DNA from: JAADHI01 sp964451325
GTDB taxonomy: Bacteria > Nitrospirota > Nitrospiria > SBBL01 > JAADHI01
Direction: 5' to 3'
DNA: 64,000 bases
NCBI GenBank assembly: GCA_964451325.1
Contig: CAYVHO010000014.1
Coordinates: 1-64,000, forward strand
Part shown: positions 1 to 8,871 of the stretch, piece by piece
Layout: every line of letters starts with the position of its first letter
How positions within the stretch are numbered: position 1 is the first letter of the stretch
Made by a program: the position numbers and the translations under genes
The notes under the pieces: model-generated
What the model was told of the DNA's origin: nothing
Databases searched by the model: none
What the model saw: the letters and a program-made list of their open reading frames with translations, nothing else

Positions 1-34
1 TGCTGAACCTCTTTGGGTGAGATTGCCAGCCTGA

Positions 35-2554
35 CTTTTTCAGCAAACCCTAAGTAATGAAAACAATACGCGCTACTTTGCCAATAATCACAATCAACAT
101 TTTAGCTTTAACGCCGATGAACGCTTTTTACCTGTTTATGAGCTTGCAGGGGAAGACAACAAAAAAATCCACCACCTGCACGACTTTGCCGAACATTTCC
201 TTGCTAAATGCACACTGGGAAAAATGATCAGCCGCTATATGGTCTTAGTGGCCAGCGAGCAAAAACTCATGATCATGCGCCCCTACCAAATCTATGCGGT
301 GAAGGCCATTGTCGATTGCATTCACCAAAACCGTGGCAATGGCTATATCTGGCACACCACAGGGAGTGGTAAAACCCTGACCTCGTTTAAAACCTCCACA
401 CTACTTAAAGACAATCCAGACGTTGATAAATGCCTGTTCGTCGTTGACCGTAAAGACCTCGACCGCCAAACGCGCGAAGAATTCAATAAATTTCAAGAAG
501 GCTGTGTCGAAGAAAACACCAACACCGAAACCCTGGTTCGGCGAATGCTCTCAGAAGACTATGCGGATAAAGTCATTGTCACCACCATTCAGAAGCTCGG
601 CCTCGCGCTTGATGAAACCAGCAAGCGCAGCCAAGTCAATAAACACTTAGGCAAACAAACCTACAAAGAACGGCTAGAGCCACTACGTAATCAACGTATC
701 GTATTTATTTTTGATGAATGCCACCGCTCGCAATTTGGTGACAACCACAAAGCCATTAAAGAATTTTTCCCCAATGCCCAACTCTTTGGTTTTACGGGTA
801 CGCCGATTTTTGAAGAAAATGCGACCTACAAACAAATCGACGGCGAAGTTAAAACGCTCAAAACCACCGAAGATATATTTCAAAAACAGTTGCACGCCTA
901 TACCATTACAAACGCCATTGAAGACCGCAATGTACTAAGATTTCATATTGATTATTTTGGTGAGAAGCCACAAGGCGCAAAAGGCAAAACGAAGCCTTCC
1001 AAGAAAAAAGGCACAGCGCCTGATCCCGAGGCGGTGGTCAAAGAAATATTGAATAAACACAGTGCCGCCACCAATCAGTACCGTTTTAACGCGGTATTGG
1101 CGACGGCCTCGATTAACAAGGCCATTGAGTACTACGACTTATCTAAACAAATTCAGGCACAAAAACAGGCTGAGGACGAAAGCGTCCCGCCCTTAAATAT
1201 TGCCTGCGTATTTTCGCCCCCTGCGGAAGGTAATAAAGATGTCAAACAGCTACAAGAAGACCTGATACAGGAAAAAGAGGACAACAAGAAAAATCCAGAG
1301 GAAAAGAAAGAAGCACTAAAAGCCATCATTGCCGACTACAACAATCAATACGGAACTAACCACGGCATTAATGAATTTGATTTGTATTATCAAGATGTAC
1401 AGCAACGCATTAAAGACCAGAAATACAGCAATAAAGATTATCCACATCCTAACAAAATCGACATTGTGATTGTGGTGGATATGCTACTCACGGGTTTTGA
1501 CTCTAAATACCTCAATACCCTGTACGTGGATAAAAACCTGAAACACCACGGATTAATTCAAGCCTTTTCGCGCACGAATCGCGTACTAAACGACACCAAG
1601 CCTCACGGCATGATTTTGGACTTTCGTTATCAAGAGCAAGCGGTTAATGAGGCCATTGCGCTGTTCTCGGGTGCAAACAAAGAGACGGCCAAAGAAATAT
1701 GGCTGGTCGATCCTGCGCCCGAAGTGATTAAACAATTAGAGGGTGCCGTCAGCAAGCTAGAAAAATTTATGGACTCGCAAGGCCTTGTCTGCTCGCCAGA
1801 GAAAGTGAACAACCTACAAGGTGATGTGGCACGCGGTGAATTTATTAACCACTTTAAAGAAGTGCAGCGCCTCAAAACCCAATTGGATCAATATACCGAC
1901 CTCAGTAAAGAACAGGTAGAAAGCGTAAACGCACGGATACCGGAAGATCAATTGCGCGGCTTCCGTGGTGCGTATCTGGAAACAGCGCAACGCCTCAAAA
2001 TCCAGCAAGCCAAAAGTGATAATGCTGATGCCCCCGTGCAGCAACTGGATTTTGAATTGGTGCTGTTTGCCTCCGCCGTGATCGATTACGACTACATCAT
2101 GGGGCTGATTGCCAGTACCACCTTTGAGCAACCCAGCAAACAGAAGATGACCCGCCAACAAGTTATTGACCTCATTTGTTCCAGTGCCAATATGATGGGC
2201 GAACGGGATGATATTGTGGACTATATCGGAAGCCTAAAAACAGGCGAAAGCCTGAAAGAAAAAGAGATCCGCCAAGGTTACGAACAGTTTAAAGCTGAAA
2301 AATCGACCAAGGAACTCGCCACCATGGCACAAAAACACGGTCTTGGCAGTGAAGCCCTACAAAACTTTGTTGATGGCATTTTTGATCGCATGATTTTCGA
2401 TGGTGAACAACTTACCGACCTGATGGAGCCATTAGAACTGGGCTGGAAGGCTCGGCGCGAAGCTGAACTGGCGCTAATGGAAGACCTCGTGCCGTTATTG
2501 AATAAACGTGCTCAAGGGCGCGATATTTCGGGGTTGGCGGCGTATGAAGATTGA
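35..2554 (+). pseudogene. hsdR: HsdR, type I restriction enzyme motor subunit, missing its N-terminal part
   Basis: Encodes the ATP-driven translocase part of a type I restriction enzyme. HsdR-like sequence is recognisable from about position 50 (NNTRYFAN) onward, but the frame is closed upstream by a TGA at 32-34. The first in-frame ATG is at 224. Visible motifs: Walker A (TTGSGKT, near 355-375), DECH box (712-723), FTGTP (motif III), and a motif V/VI block with DMLLTGFDSKYLN and QAFSRTNR, followed by the helical C-terminal region. Full-length HsdR is usually about 1000 residues with a PD-(D/E)XK nuclease at the N-terminus; only about 840 codons are open here, and the nuclease is not among them. 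It is followed by dinD and a broken hsdS. No hsdM is in the window. The identification is sure; calling it a pseudogene is an inference from the missing 5' end, because the window edge hides what lies upstream. Confidence 0.8.
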
Positions 2555-2571
2555 GCTGTTTGCCCCCTCAC

Positions 2572-2591
2572 TCCCACGCTTCCGCGTGGGA
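2572..2591. repeat. Short palindromic (REP-like) repeat, copy 1
   Basis: A hairpin with 8-base arms TCCCACGC and GCGTGGGA around the loop TTCC lies between hsdR and dinD. The same core recurs at 3256-3279 and, degenerate, at 3313-3334. It resembles REP-type dispersed palindromes seen in many bacterial genomes. No gene fits in the 77 bases between the two coding regions. Confidence 0.7.
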
Positions 2592-2631
2592 ACCAGCAGA
2601 ATAAACATCATCCCTCAGACAGGACAAAAGC

Positions 2632-3384
2632 ATGAAAAATGACCTCATTTTGCAAATGACAGAATCTTTTGAAGGCCATGCACAAGAGACCGAGAACGGG
2701 ATTGAATACTGGTTGGCCCGTGATCTACAACATTTACTGGGTTATACCAAGTGGAACAACTTCTTAAATGTCATTTCCAAAGCAAAAACCGCATGTGAAC
2801 TGTCTAAGCACGCCATCCTAGACCATTTTGCCGATGTCGGGAAAATGGTCGGATTAGGCTCCGGTAGCGAGCGAAAAATCAGTGATATCATGCTCACCCG
2901 CTATGCCTGTTACCTCATTGCCCAAAATGGCGACTCTGGCAAGCAACAAATCGCCTTTGTACAAACCTACTTCGCCATGCAAACTCGCAAGGCGGAGCTG
3001 ATTGAACAACGGTTGCTTGAGGCCGAGCGGGTTTTAGCGCGCAAAAAATTATCAGATACTGAAAAAGAACTTTCCAATGTCATCTTTGAACAAACCGGCG
3101 GCAACAAAAATTTTTCCCTGATTCGCAGCAAAGGCGACCGAGCGTTGTTTGGCAAAAACACGCAGGCTATGAAAGCACAATGGCGAGTTCCAAATAATCG
3201 GCCACTGGCCGATTTTGCCCCTACCCTTATTTTAAAAGCCAAGGATTTTGCTCTCGTTCCCACGCTCCTGCGTGGGAACGCATACGGAAGTCAAACAAGA
3301 ACGAGGTATGGATTCCCACGCGGGAGCATGGGAACCAGAAAACCAGAAACCAGAAACGCATCTATCGGGGTTAGTGGTGTATGA
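2632..3384 (+). CDS. dinD: DinD-like DNA-damage-inducible protein (BRO-N family), altered C-terminus
   Basis: The first 200 or so residues match the DinD family. They include the BRO-N-like opening (FEGHAQETENGIEYW, ARDLQHLLGY) and the typical stretch SRY/TRYACYLIAQNGD followed by QTYFAMQTRK. In E. coli DinD is LexA-controlled and interferes with RecA; related genes are often found inside hsd loci. The ending here is abnormal. After KAKDFA the frame runs into REP-like repeats (LVPTLLRGNAYG is translated palindrome), so the usual last 60-70 residues are replaced. The stop overlaps the hsdS start as ATGA at 3381-3384. A weak AGGAC ribosome site precedes the ATG. It may be inactive or may tolerate the new tail; sequence cannot tell. 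Family call is firm, function uncertain. Confidence 0.75.
   Translation: MKNDLILQMTESFEGHAQETENGIEYWLARDLQHLLGYTKWNNFLNVISKAKTACELSKHAILDHFADVGKMVGLGSGSERKISDIMLTRYACYLIAQNGDSGKQQIAFVQTYFAMQTRKAELIEQRLLEAERVLARKKLSDTEKELSNVIFEQTGGNKNFSLIRSKGDRALFGKNTQAMKAQWRVPNNRPLADFAPTLILKAKDFALVPTLLRGNAYGSQTRTRYGFPRGSMGTRKPETRNASIGVSGV
3256..3279. repeat. Short palindromic (REP-like) repeat, copy 2, inside dinD
   Basis: A perfect palindrome with 10-base arms GTTCCCACGC and GCGTGGGAAC around the loop TCCT sits within the 3' part of the dinD frame. It is the best copy of the repeat found at 2572-2591. Its translation gives the atypical LVPTLLRGN segment of the DinD-like protein. Confidence 0.8.
3313..3334. 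repeat. Short palindromic (REP-like) repeat, copy 3, degenerate
   Basis: A degenerate copy with arms TTCCCA and TGGGAA lies 33 bases after copy 2, apparently in the opposite orientation (CGGGAGCATGGG resembles the complement of copy 2). It is followed by near-tandem AACCAGAA units at 3333-3356. Both lie in the altered C-terminal coding part of dinD. Confidence 0.55.
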
Positions 3385-3863
3385 GTAAGCAAGCAACAAA
3401 AACACTGGTGCCTAAACTGCGTTTTCCTGAGTTTCGGGATGCCGGGGAGTGGGAGGAGGAGCCTTTAGAAGAATTGTATTCGTTTAAGGTGACCAACTCT
3501 CTTTCTAGGGATAAATTGAACTATGAAAATGGCACCGTAAAAAACATTCATTATGGTGATATACACACAAAATTTTCTACATTATTTAAAATAGATAATG
3601 AAAGAGTACCCTTTATAAATCCCTCAGTATCTCTCGAAAAAATTAAACCAGAAAGTTTCTGTATTGAAGGGGATATGATTTTTGCAGATGCATCAGAAGA
3701 TTTAGAGGATGTAGGAAAAAGTATCGAGATTATTCACTTAAATAATGAAAAAATCGTATCTGGCTTGCACACGATTTTAGCTCGACAAAAAAATAATAAA
3801 ATAATAATTGGGTTTGAGAGGTGGACCCCAAGCGTGACACAGAGGAATAGCATTTATAGGTGA
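3381..3863 (+). pseudogene. hsdS: HsdS specificity subunit fragment, cut by an IS3-family remnant
   Basis: The product begins like many HsdS proteins (PKLRFPEFRDAGEWEE) and continues through most of one target recognition domain, including YGDIHTKFSTLF and GDMIFADASEDLEDVGK. Homology ends near position 3810 (RQKNNKIIIGF). The last residues (ERWTPSVTQRNS) are read from the end of an insertion element. HsdS normally has about 400 residues with two recognition domains and two helical spacers; only the first domain, incomplete, remains. It cannot serve as a normal specificity subunit. The start overlaps the dinD stop. Confidence 0.85.
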
Positions 3864-3878
3864 AATCCTGAGTCATCG

Positions 3879-4061
3879 TCATGCTGCTTTTGGAGGTTGT
3901 GAGGGCAAGTCATAATAAACCTGATCGGGTGTCATTCTATTGAGACTGGCATGTCGCCTGTCTTGATTATAGAATGCCAACCAACTACCAATATTCTCTT
4001 TCGTTTGTGCGACTGTGTCATAGGCCTTGAGACAAACCTCTTCATATTTCAAACTCCGCCA
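3879..4061 (-). pseudogene. IS3-family transposase orfB, C-terminal fragment
   Basis: Reading the minus strand from 4061 gives WRSLKYEEVCLKAYDTVAQ, then WLAFYNQDRRHASLNRMTPD and a stop at 3881-3879. This is the well-known C-terminal end of IS3-family OrfB integrase-type transposases (rve fold), in which the ERLWRSLKYEE segment contains the last catalytic acidic residue. Nothing of the first two catalytic aspartates remains. Confidence 0.8.
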
Positions 4062-4094
4062 AAGGCCTTCAAGCGCTGGGGTATGAAGACCTTA

Positions 4095-4181
4095 TCAATC
4101 CACGGTATCGTCACCTTTAATCGCTGCCAGTGCCACTTTCGTTTTGAAGCCCGGTAAATGATTCCGTCTTTTTCGTCTCAT
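4095..4181 (-). pseudogene. IS3-family transposase orfA, N-terminal fragment
   Basis: Begins with ATG at 4181-4179 behind a GGAGAT ribosome site and reads MRRKRRNHLPGFKTKVALAA, then IKGDDTVD and a stop. This matches the start of OrfA helix-turn-helix proteins of IS3 elements. Usual OrfA proteins have about 90-100 residues; the fragment ends where the internal deletion begins. Confidence 0.75.
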
Positions 4182-4200
4182 TTTTATCTCCTCTGTTTGC

Positions 4201-5619
4201 TTAAAATAGAGCAGGAAGATCACTTAGGCTACTGTCTCTTTTTTTTGCTCCACTTCTATTCGCCAGACGCAGAATCGAAGCGACGATGCCCTTTGTCACC
4301 TCAGCCATCTTTTCGTAATTGAGCGTCTGCGGTAAATCATGGCCTGTATGGTAGTTTGGATTCCGGTTGAAGGCGGTATCCGTAATCATCACTGCGGGAA
4401 TACCGGCTTTCCAGAAATTAAGTTGATCCGAAAAATCGACACCCGGCAAAAAACGTGGGGCGACCAGGGATTCGACCGGAACTCCGATTTCTTCACGAAA
4501 ACTTTGCGCGACGCTATTCACAAGACCTCTGGAGGCCAGATTGCCGACCACGGCAATAAAATTACCCTGATTCGGATAGAAATATTTTAAAAAAGGCGGA
4601 TAAGCTTGAGAATGTGGCGCATTGGAATAGTAGCCCAACATTTCAAGCGAAAACATGGCGACAATCTTTGCCCCAGGTCTGGCCCTTAAAAATTGCGCGC
4701 TGCCCATGGCCGAGGTTCGAAAAAAGGGAGCTTCTTCATTGGCAAAGGCCACAAAGACCACTTCTTTTTCCAAAGGGACATTTTGAAGCAGCCGTGCTGT
4801 TTCCAATAACACGGCCACACCGCTGGCATTATCATCCGCGCCGGGGCTGCCCAGCACAGTGTCATAATGCGCTCCCACGACAATCACTTCTTGTTGCGCC
4901 CCTTTTTTTGTTGCCGCGACATTTTTATACAGCAGGTCTTTGAGCGCAGCTTTATTTTTCTGATCTGTGCGCAAGGTGCTCAACAGGGGAGGTGCTTCGA
5001 TTTTGAATGTTTCGAATTTTGGCGTATAACCCGCGTGCTGAAATTGAGCGGAAATATAGTCTGCAGCCCGATGCAATGTGCCGCTGCGCGCAAAATGACG
5101 TTCCCCAATATCAACCGAGAGCGTCGTCACATGGGACAGCAAGCGGGCTGAAAGATCTGAAAAATCCTCCGAAGGCAATATCTCCTGTATTGATATATGA
5201 TTCATTTTTTGCTCAAAAGCCTCAAGAACCTCGCGGATATTACGGGCATTTTGCCCCAAGTCGCCTTTGCCGACCCGCGAAGCCGAGCGAAGGTTGAGTC
5301 GCATCGTATTCGGGCCGGGCTTTGTAAACCAAATCTCGATGTCGTCGATAAAGCGGAAAACCGGCGTTTTCCGCTCCGCCATAATCTGCCGAAGCGCAAG
5401 GTCATGGTGAACAATATGCCAGTGAGGAAAACCTTTTACAAGTGCCAGAAGCAGATGGAAACAAGCGTCATCGGAAAGTGGACATATTTTTGATTGCAAA
5501 GATGCGTCTGGATGATCTGGACGCGTCTCGGCCCGATTCTCCGTGAGGTAAGGCCAATTGAACACGGAGAAACCGAAAACCAGGATTAAGACAATCGAAA
5601 GAATGCTTTTTGTAGACAT
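4201..5619 (-). CDS. M28-family zinc aminopeptidase, exported or membrane-anchored
   Basis: A 472-residue protein with an N-terminal hydrophobic segment (SILSIVLILVFGFSVFNW) that could be a signal peptide or anchor. The C-terminal half is an M28 peptidase: GAHYDTVLGSPGADDNASG carries the first zinc His and bridging Asp, ANEEAPFF the catalytic Glu pair, SLEMLGYY a further acidic ligand, and NPNYHTGHD the last His. Such enzymes release amino acids from peptides outside the cytoplasm. The frame can be extended upstream to 5853 over the end of nuoN, but that part looks untranslated. ATG 5619 is preferred because the hydrophobic segment then starts the protein; ATG 5652 is an alternative. It follows nuoN by 157 bases, so joint transcription is possible but a functional link is not implied. 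The 3' end abuts the IS3 remnant. Confidence 0.8.
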   Translation of the reverse strand: MSTKSILSIVLILVFGFSVFNWPYLTENRAETRPDHPDASLQSKICPLSDDACFHLLLALVKGFPHWHIVHHDLALRQIMAERKTPVFRFIDDIEIWFTKPGPNTMRLNLRSASRVGKGDLGQNARNIREVLEAFEQKMNHISIQEILPSEDFSDLSARLLSHVTTLSVDIGERHFARSGTLHRAADYISAQFQHAGYTPKFETFKIEAPPLLSTLRTDQKNKAALKDLLYKNVAATKKGAQQEVIVVGAHYDTVLGSPGADDNASGVAVLLETARLLQNVPLEKEVVFVAFANEEAPFFRTSAMGSAQFLRARPGAKIVAMFSLEMLGYYSNAPHSQAYPPFLKYFYPNQGNFIAVVGNLASRGLVNSVAQSFREEIGVPVESLVAPRFLPGVDFSDQLNFWKAGIPAVMITDTAFNRNPNYHTGHDLPQTLNYEKMAEVTKGIVASILRLANRSGAKKRDSSLSDLPALF

Positions 5620-5776
5620 GGTGAGTCGCAATAAGATCTTATTGATGATCATCGGACTATTTCGGAAGCAAATCCTTAAACAGAAGTATACAGTAAGGCA
5701 GGCCTGATCTAATAATCGCTTCTTCCTGTCTTGGATTGAGGGGGCAGGGCTCGATAATTCTACAAATGGGTTTACT

Positions 5777-7243
5777 TTATTTCGGAAGCAAATTGGAAAA
5801 AACAGATGTGGCAGTGACAGAGGCTTCGATGAAGGGGTTGGGCCAGATGCCAAGCAGGATGACGCCTGCGATGCTGACGTAGAGCGCCACTTTAAGCGGT
5901 GCTGAAATGTGGATGGGGGTGTATTCTTTGGGTTCGACGGAGTAGATCTTTTTGACGATGATGAGATAATAATAAAATGAAATAACCATGTTGATCAGGG
6001 CAACGACGACAATAAAAATCAGTCCTTGATGCATGGCGGCGGCCAGGATATAGACCTTGCCGATGAATCCGGCGAGGGGGGGTACCCCCGCTAAAGAAAG
6101 TAAAAAAACCAGCATGGCAAAGGCCATCAAAGGAGAGCGGCGATTGAGTCCCTTAAAATCGTCAATCTCGTCTTTTTCAGTCAGATTCTGAAAAATGATA
6201 ACGACGACGAAGGCCCCGATGTTGGCAAACAGATAGGTCAGGATGTAAAACAGAATGGATTCCACACCCATCGCCGTGCCTGCGGCCATGCCGATGAGCA
6301 GTGTGCCGATGTGTGAAATCCCGGAGTAAGCCAAAAGCCGCTTCATATTTTTCTGCGCGATGGCGGTGATATTGCCATAGGTCATCGACAAGACCGCGAC
6401 CGAAACAAGCATCCATTGCCAATCCGTTTTTAATTCCAAAAAAGTCCCAAAAACGATGCGCAGGAAAATAGCAAAAGTTGCAGCCTTCGGTACAACGGAG
6501 AGATAGGCGGTGACCGTTGTTGGCGCCCCCTGATAAACATCGGGGACCCAGACATGAAAGGGCACGGCACCCAATTTATATCCAATGCCAATAAAAACAA
6601 ACAGAAGACCGATGGTGAGGCCAATGGAAGGTTCGGGTGGATTGGCTGCGATTTCGTCAAAAAGAAGTGTGCCGGCTTCACCGTAGACCAAAGAGATTCC
6701 GTAAGCGATTAGGGCGGCTGAAAGCGCACCCAGGATAAAAAATTTAATGGCGGCTTCATTGGATTTTAGATTGTCACGTAAATAGGCTACGAGAATGTAA
6801 AAGCCAAAGGTCGAGAATTCGAGGGTAATAAACAATGAGAGAAAGTCATTTGCAGAGACCATGAACATCATGCCCAGCGCAGAAAAAAGCAGCAGGAAAT
6901 AATATTCTCCCCGAAAGTAGGGAATTTTTTCCATGGCATCAATCGAAGCCAAGATCATTAAAATGGTGGAAAGCAGGATGAAAACCTTGAAAAAAATTGC
7001 CAAGGAGTCGAGCACAAACATGCCACTAAATGACGTGCCACTGACACCATCAATGCCGTAGCTGATGACGAGCAGGGTGATTAGGCCCATACCTGCGACA
7101 GAAAAATAGGCCAGTTTGGGTTTTGAAAGTTTTGGGCAGAAGACGTCCATCATCAAGACCACACAAGAGAGCAGGGTCATCCAAAGCTCCGGTGCGATCA
7201 GTTTTAGATTCAGATCGGAAAAACTCATGATTTCAGGCGTCAT
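5777..7243 (-). CDS. nuoN: NADH-quinone oxidoreductase subunit N
   Basis: A 488-residue multi-spanning membrane protein and one of the antiporter-like proton channels in the arm of complex I. The family signatures are visible. A TM5 glutamate lies in FLSLFITLEFSTFGFYI. The TM7 lysine lies in FIGIGYKLGAVPFHVWVPD, the TM8 lysine in SVVPKAATFAIF, and a TM12 lysine in GVPPLAGFIGKVY. All key channel residues are therefore present. The ATG overlaps the upstream nuoM2 stop (ATGA at 7243-7240), indicating coupled translation. It is the last nuo gene of the operon. Confidence 0.95.
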   Translation of the reverse strand: MTPEIMSFSDLNLKLIAPELWMTLLSCVVLMMDVFCPKLSKPKLAYFSVAGMGLITLLVISYGIDGVSGTSFSGMFVLDSLAIFFKVFILLSTILMILASIDAMEKIPYFRGEYYFLLLFSALGMMFMVSANDFLSLFITLEFSTFGFYILVAYLRDNLKSNEAAIKFFILGALSAALIAYGISLVYGEAGTLLFDEIAANPPEPSIGLTIGLLFVFIGIGYKLGAVPFHVWVPDVYQGAPTTVTAYLSVVPKAATFAIFLRIVFGTFLELKTDWQWMLVSVAVLSMTYGNITAIAQKNMKRLLAYSGISHIGTLLIGMAAGTAMGVESILFYILTYLFANIGAFVVVIIFQNLTEKDEIDDFKGLNRRSPLMAFAMLVFLLSLAGVPPLAGFIGKVYILAAAMHQGLIFIVVVALINMVISFYYYLIIVKKIYSVEPKEYTPIHISAPLKVALYVSIAGVILLGIWPNPFIEASVTATSVFSNLLPK

Positions 7244-8871
7244 TTTGCTGTGTTCTCTCCAGTTGTTACGCTGAGTCCGGTTTGCTGTGCGACAGTGCTT
7301 CCGGCGGTGCTGTCAAATCGTGCCAAAATCGGGGTAACGCCTTTTTCAATGACGCTGATAAATCTCCCCGGAAAGATGCCAAAAAAGAGTGTGAAAAAAA
7401 CCAGAAGTACGAGCGGGAGGCGTTCATACCAGGTGCGCGCATCCTTTATGTCGGGCAGGGCGGGATTGAGTTTTCCAAAAAACATGCTGCGTGTCATTCT
7501 AAAATAGTAAGCCCAGGTAATGACAACCGCCAAAGCCGCAATGATGGTTTGAATGGGATAGACTTCCCATGCACCCATGAAGATCATCACTTCTCCCACA
7601 AAATTCATGCCGCCGGGCAGTCCAAAAGAGGCTGCGCCGCCCACAACAAAACAGAGGGTGACAAAAGGCATTTTATGTACGAGTCCACCCAGGGAAGGGA
7701 TGTCCAGGGTATTGGTCTGATAGTAGATAAACCCTGCGAGTGCAAAAAGAAGTCCCATGGCCATTGCATCGGCATAAAGGAAGAAGACGGCTCCGGTCAG
7801 GCTGATGGTATTGAGGGAGGCCAGACCCAGAAAGATATAACCCATGTGTCCCACAGAGGAGTAGCCGATGACAAACTTGGTATCTTTTTGCAGAAAAGCG
7901 ACCAGTCCACCATAGACGATATTGACGACACAAAGAATGGCGATGAGCGGCATCCATTTTGCCGTGGCTTCAGGAAAAAGGTAGAAACAAATACGGATAA
8001 TGGTGAAGTGCCCCAGTTTTTTGAGGACGCCTGCATGCATCATACTTGCGGCCGGTGGGGCGGCTGCATAACCCACAGGCGACCAGGAATGAAAGGGGAA
8101 AATGGCGGCGATGGGGGCAAAGCCAATAAAAATCAGGATAAAGGCAATTTCTTTGACCTCCAGCGAAAGGTTTCCTTTTTCTGCAATGGCGATGAGATCA
8201 AAGGTATTCAAACCACTTTTGACATAAATAAAGAGGATGCCCATCAGTGCAACAACCGCACCCAGCGAGAGATAGAGTGTTAATTTCATCGCCGCGTATT
8301 CTTTGCTGTTTTTGTTGAAATTGAGAATAAAGCTGACGGATTCACGTTTCTCTTCCCCGGACATGTCAATATGTCCCTTCATGTCTTTGTAACCCTTTGT
8401 ATGTCGTCCCCATATGATCAGGAAGAGATACATGGGAATCACAGAGAGTTCATAAAAGAAGAAGAGGAAAAAGAGATCCAGCGACATATAAACGCCCATG
8501 GTCGCAGAACCCAGTACCAATAGATTGATATAAAATTCTTTGAGGCGATCTTTAACATCCCAGGAAACAAAAACACCACAAAACATGAGCAGGGCAGAGG
8601 CCAAGACCATGGGGGTGCCAATGCCGTCAACCCCTAAAAAAAACGAGATGCCGAGCGTGTCAGACCAAACGGTTCGACTCATGAATTGATATCCGCCCTG
8701 GGAGATATCGAAACGATAAAAAAGAAAAAGTGAGGCCAATAAAGAGATGCCACTAAAAAATGCAGCAATACTTCGAACGACATCTTTTTGTGTATTCGGG
8801 ATAAAAAACAGAATGCTCGCACCCAGGAAAGGGGCAAAAAGGATGATGGATAAGAGATAATCGTCGATCAT
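7240..8871 (-). CDS. Second NuoM-type antiporter subunit, divergent
   Basis: A 543-residue paralogue of NuoM. The TM5 glutamate (LFFLFFFYELSVIPMY), TM8 lysine (AGVLKKLGHFTIIR) and TM12 glutamate (GLPGGMNFVGEVMIF) are kept. The TM7 segment reads GFAPIAAIFPFHSWSPVGY, so the usual lysine of GFAFKVPMFPFH is isoleucine and the usual LPDAH is lost. Between TM5 and TM6 there is an extra hydrophilic stretch of about 31 residues (around residues 155-188) that the other NuoM lacks. Its ATG overlaps the stop of the HicB-like gene (8871-8868), and its stop overlaps the nuoN start. Two NuoM proteins in one operon are known from 2M-type complex I. Whether this one pumps is open. Confidence 0.88.
   Translation of the reverse strand: MIDDYLLSIILFAPFLGASILFFIPNTQKDVVRSIAAFFSGISLLASLFLFYRFDISQGGYQFMSRTVWSDTLGISFFLGVDGIGTPMVLASALLMFCGVFVSWDVKDRLKEFYINLLVLGSATMGVYMSLDLFFLFFFYELSVIPMYLFLIIWGRHTKGYKDMKGHIDMSGEEKRESVSFILNFNKNSKEYAAMKLTLYLSLGAVVALMGILFIYVKSGLNTFDLIAIAEKGNLSLEVKEIAFILIFIGFAPIAAIFPFHSWSPVGYAAAPPAASMMHAGVLKKLGHFTIIRICFYLFPEATAKWMPLIAILCVVNIVYGGLVAFLQKDTKFVIGYSSVGHMGYIFLGLASLNTISLTGAVFFLYADAMAMGLLFALAGFIYYQTNTLDIPSLGGLVHKMPFVTLCFVVGGAASFGLPGGMNFVGEVMIFMGAWEVYPIQTIIAALAVVITWAYYFRMTRSMFFGKLNPALPDIKDARTWYERLPLVLLVFFTLFFGIFPGRFISVIEKGVTPILARFDSTAGSTVAQQTGLSVTTGENTAK

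Larger units (their letters stand above)
3821..4200 (-). mobile_element. Internally deleted IS3-family element
   Basis: On the minus strand the region opens with the first 28 codons of an IS3-type orfA (4181-4095). It then jumps directly to the last 61 codons of the matching orfB (4061-3879). The middle of both genes, including most of the DDE catalytic core, is gone. Short inverted matches ACAGAGGA (3839-3846) and TCCTCTGT (4189-4196) lie near the two edges. They may be part of the terminal repeats, but full ends were not identified. The insertion truncates hsdS on its left and abuts the 3' end of the M28 peptidase gene on its right. It is a non-autonomous remnant. Confidence 0.75.

Noticed and set aside
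2572..3334. CRISPR-like repeats
   Set aside because: The three palindromes have irregular spacing, different orientation and no spacer pattern; REP-like repeats explain them better. No CRISPR array was found in the window.
3951..4157. 68-codon plus-strand open frame in the hsdS-M28 gap
   Set aside because: The minus strand reads clear IS3 transposase fragments through the same bases.
5658..5793. Target-site duplication of a mobile element carrying the M28 gene
   Set aside because: The two 16-base copies flank only 104 bases of spacer, not the gene, and 16 bases is longer than usual for such duplications.
5620..5853. N-terminal extension of the M28 peptidase into nuoN
   Set aside because: The extra residues reread the nuoN end and spacer in another frame, lack family similarity and would bury the signal peptide.
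7282..8283. 333-codon open frame on the plus strand inside the second nuoM
   Set aside because: It is the antisense of a well-conserved membrane protein gene. Its translation has no domain pattern and only reflects the base composition of nuoM.
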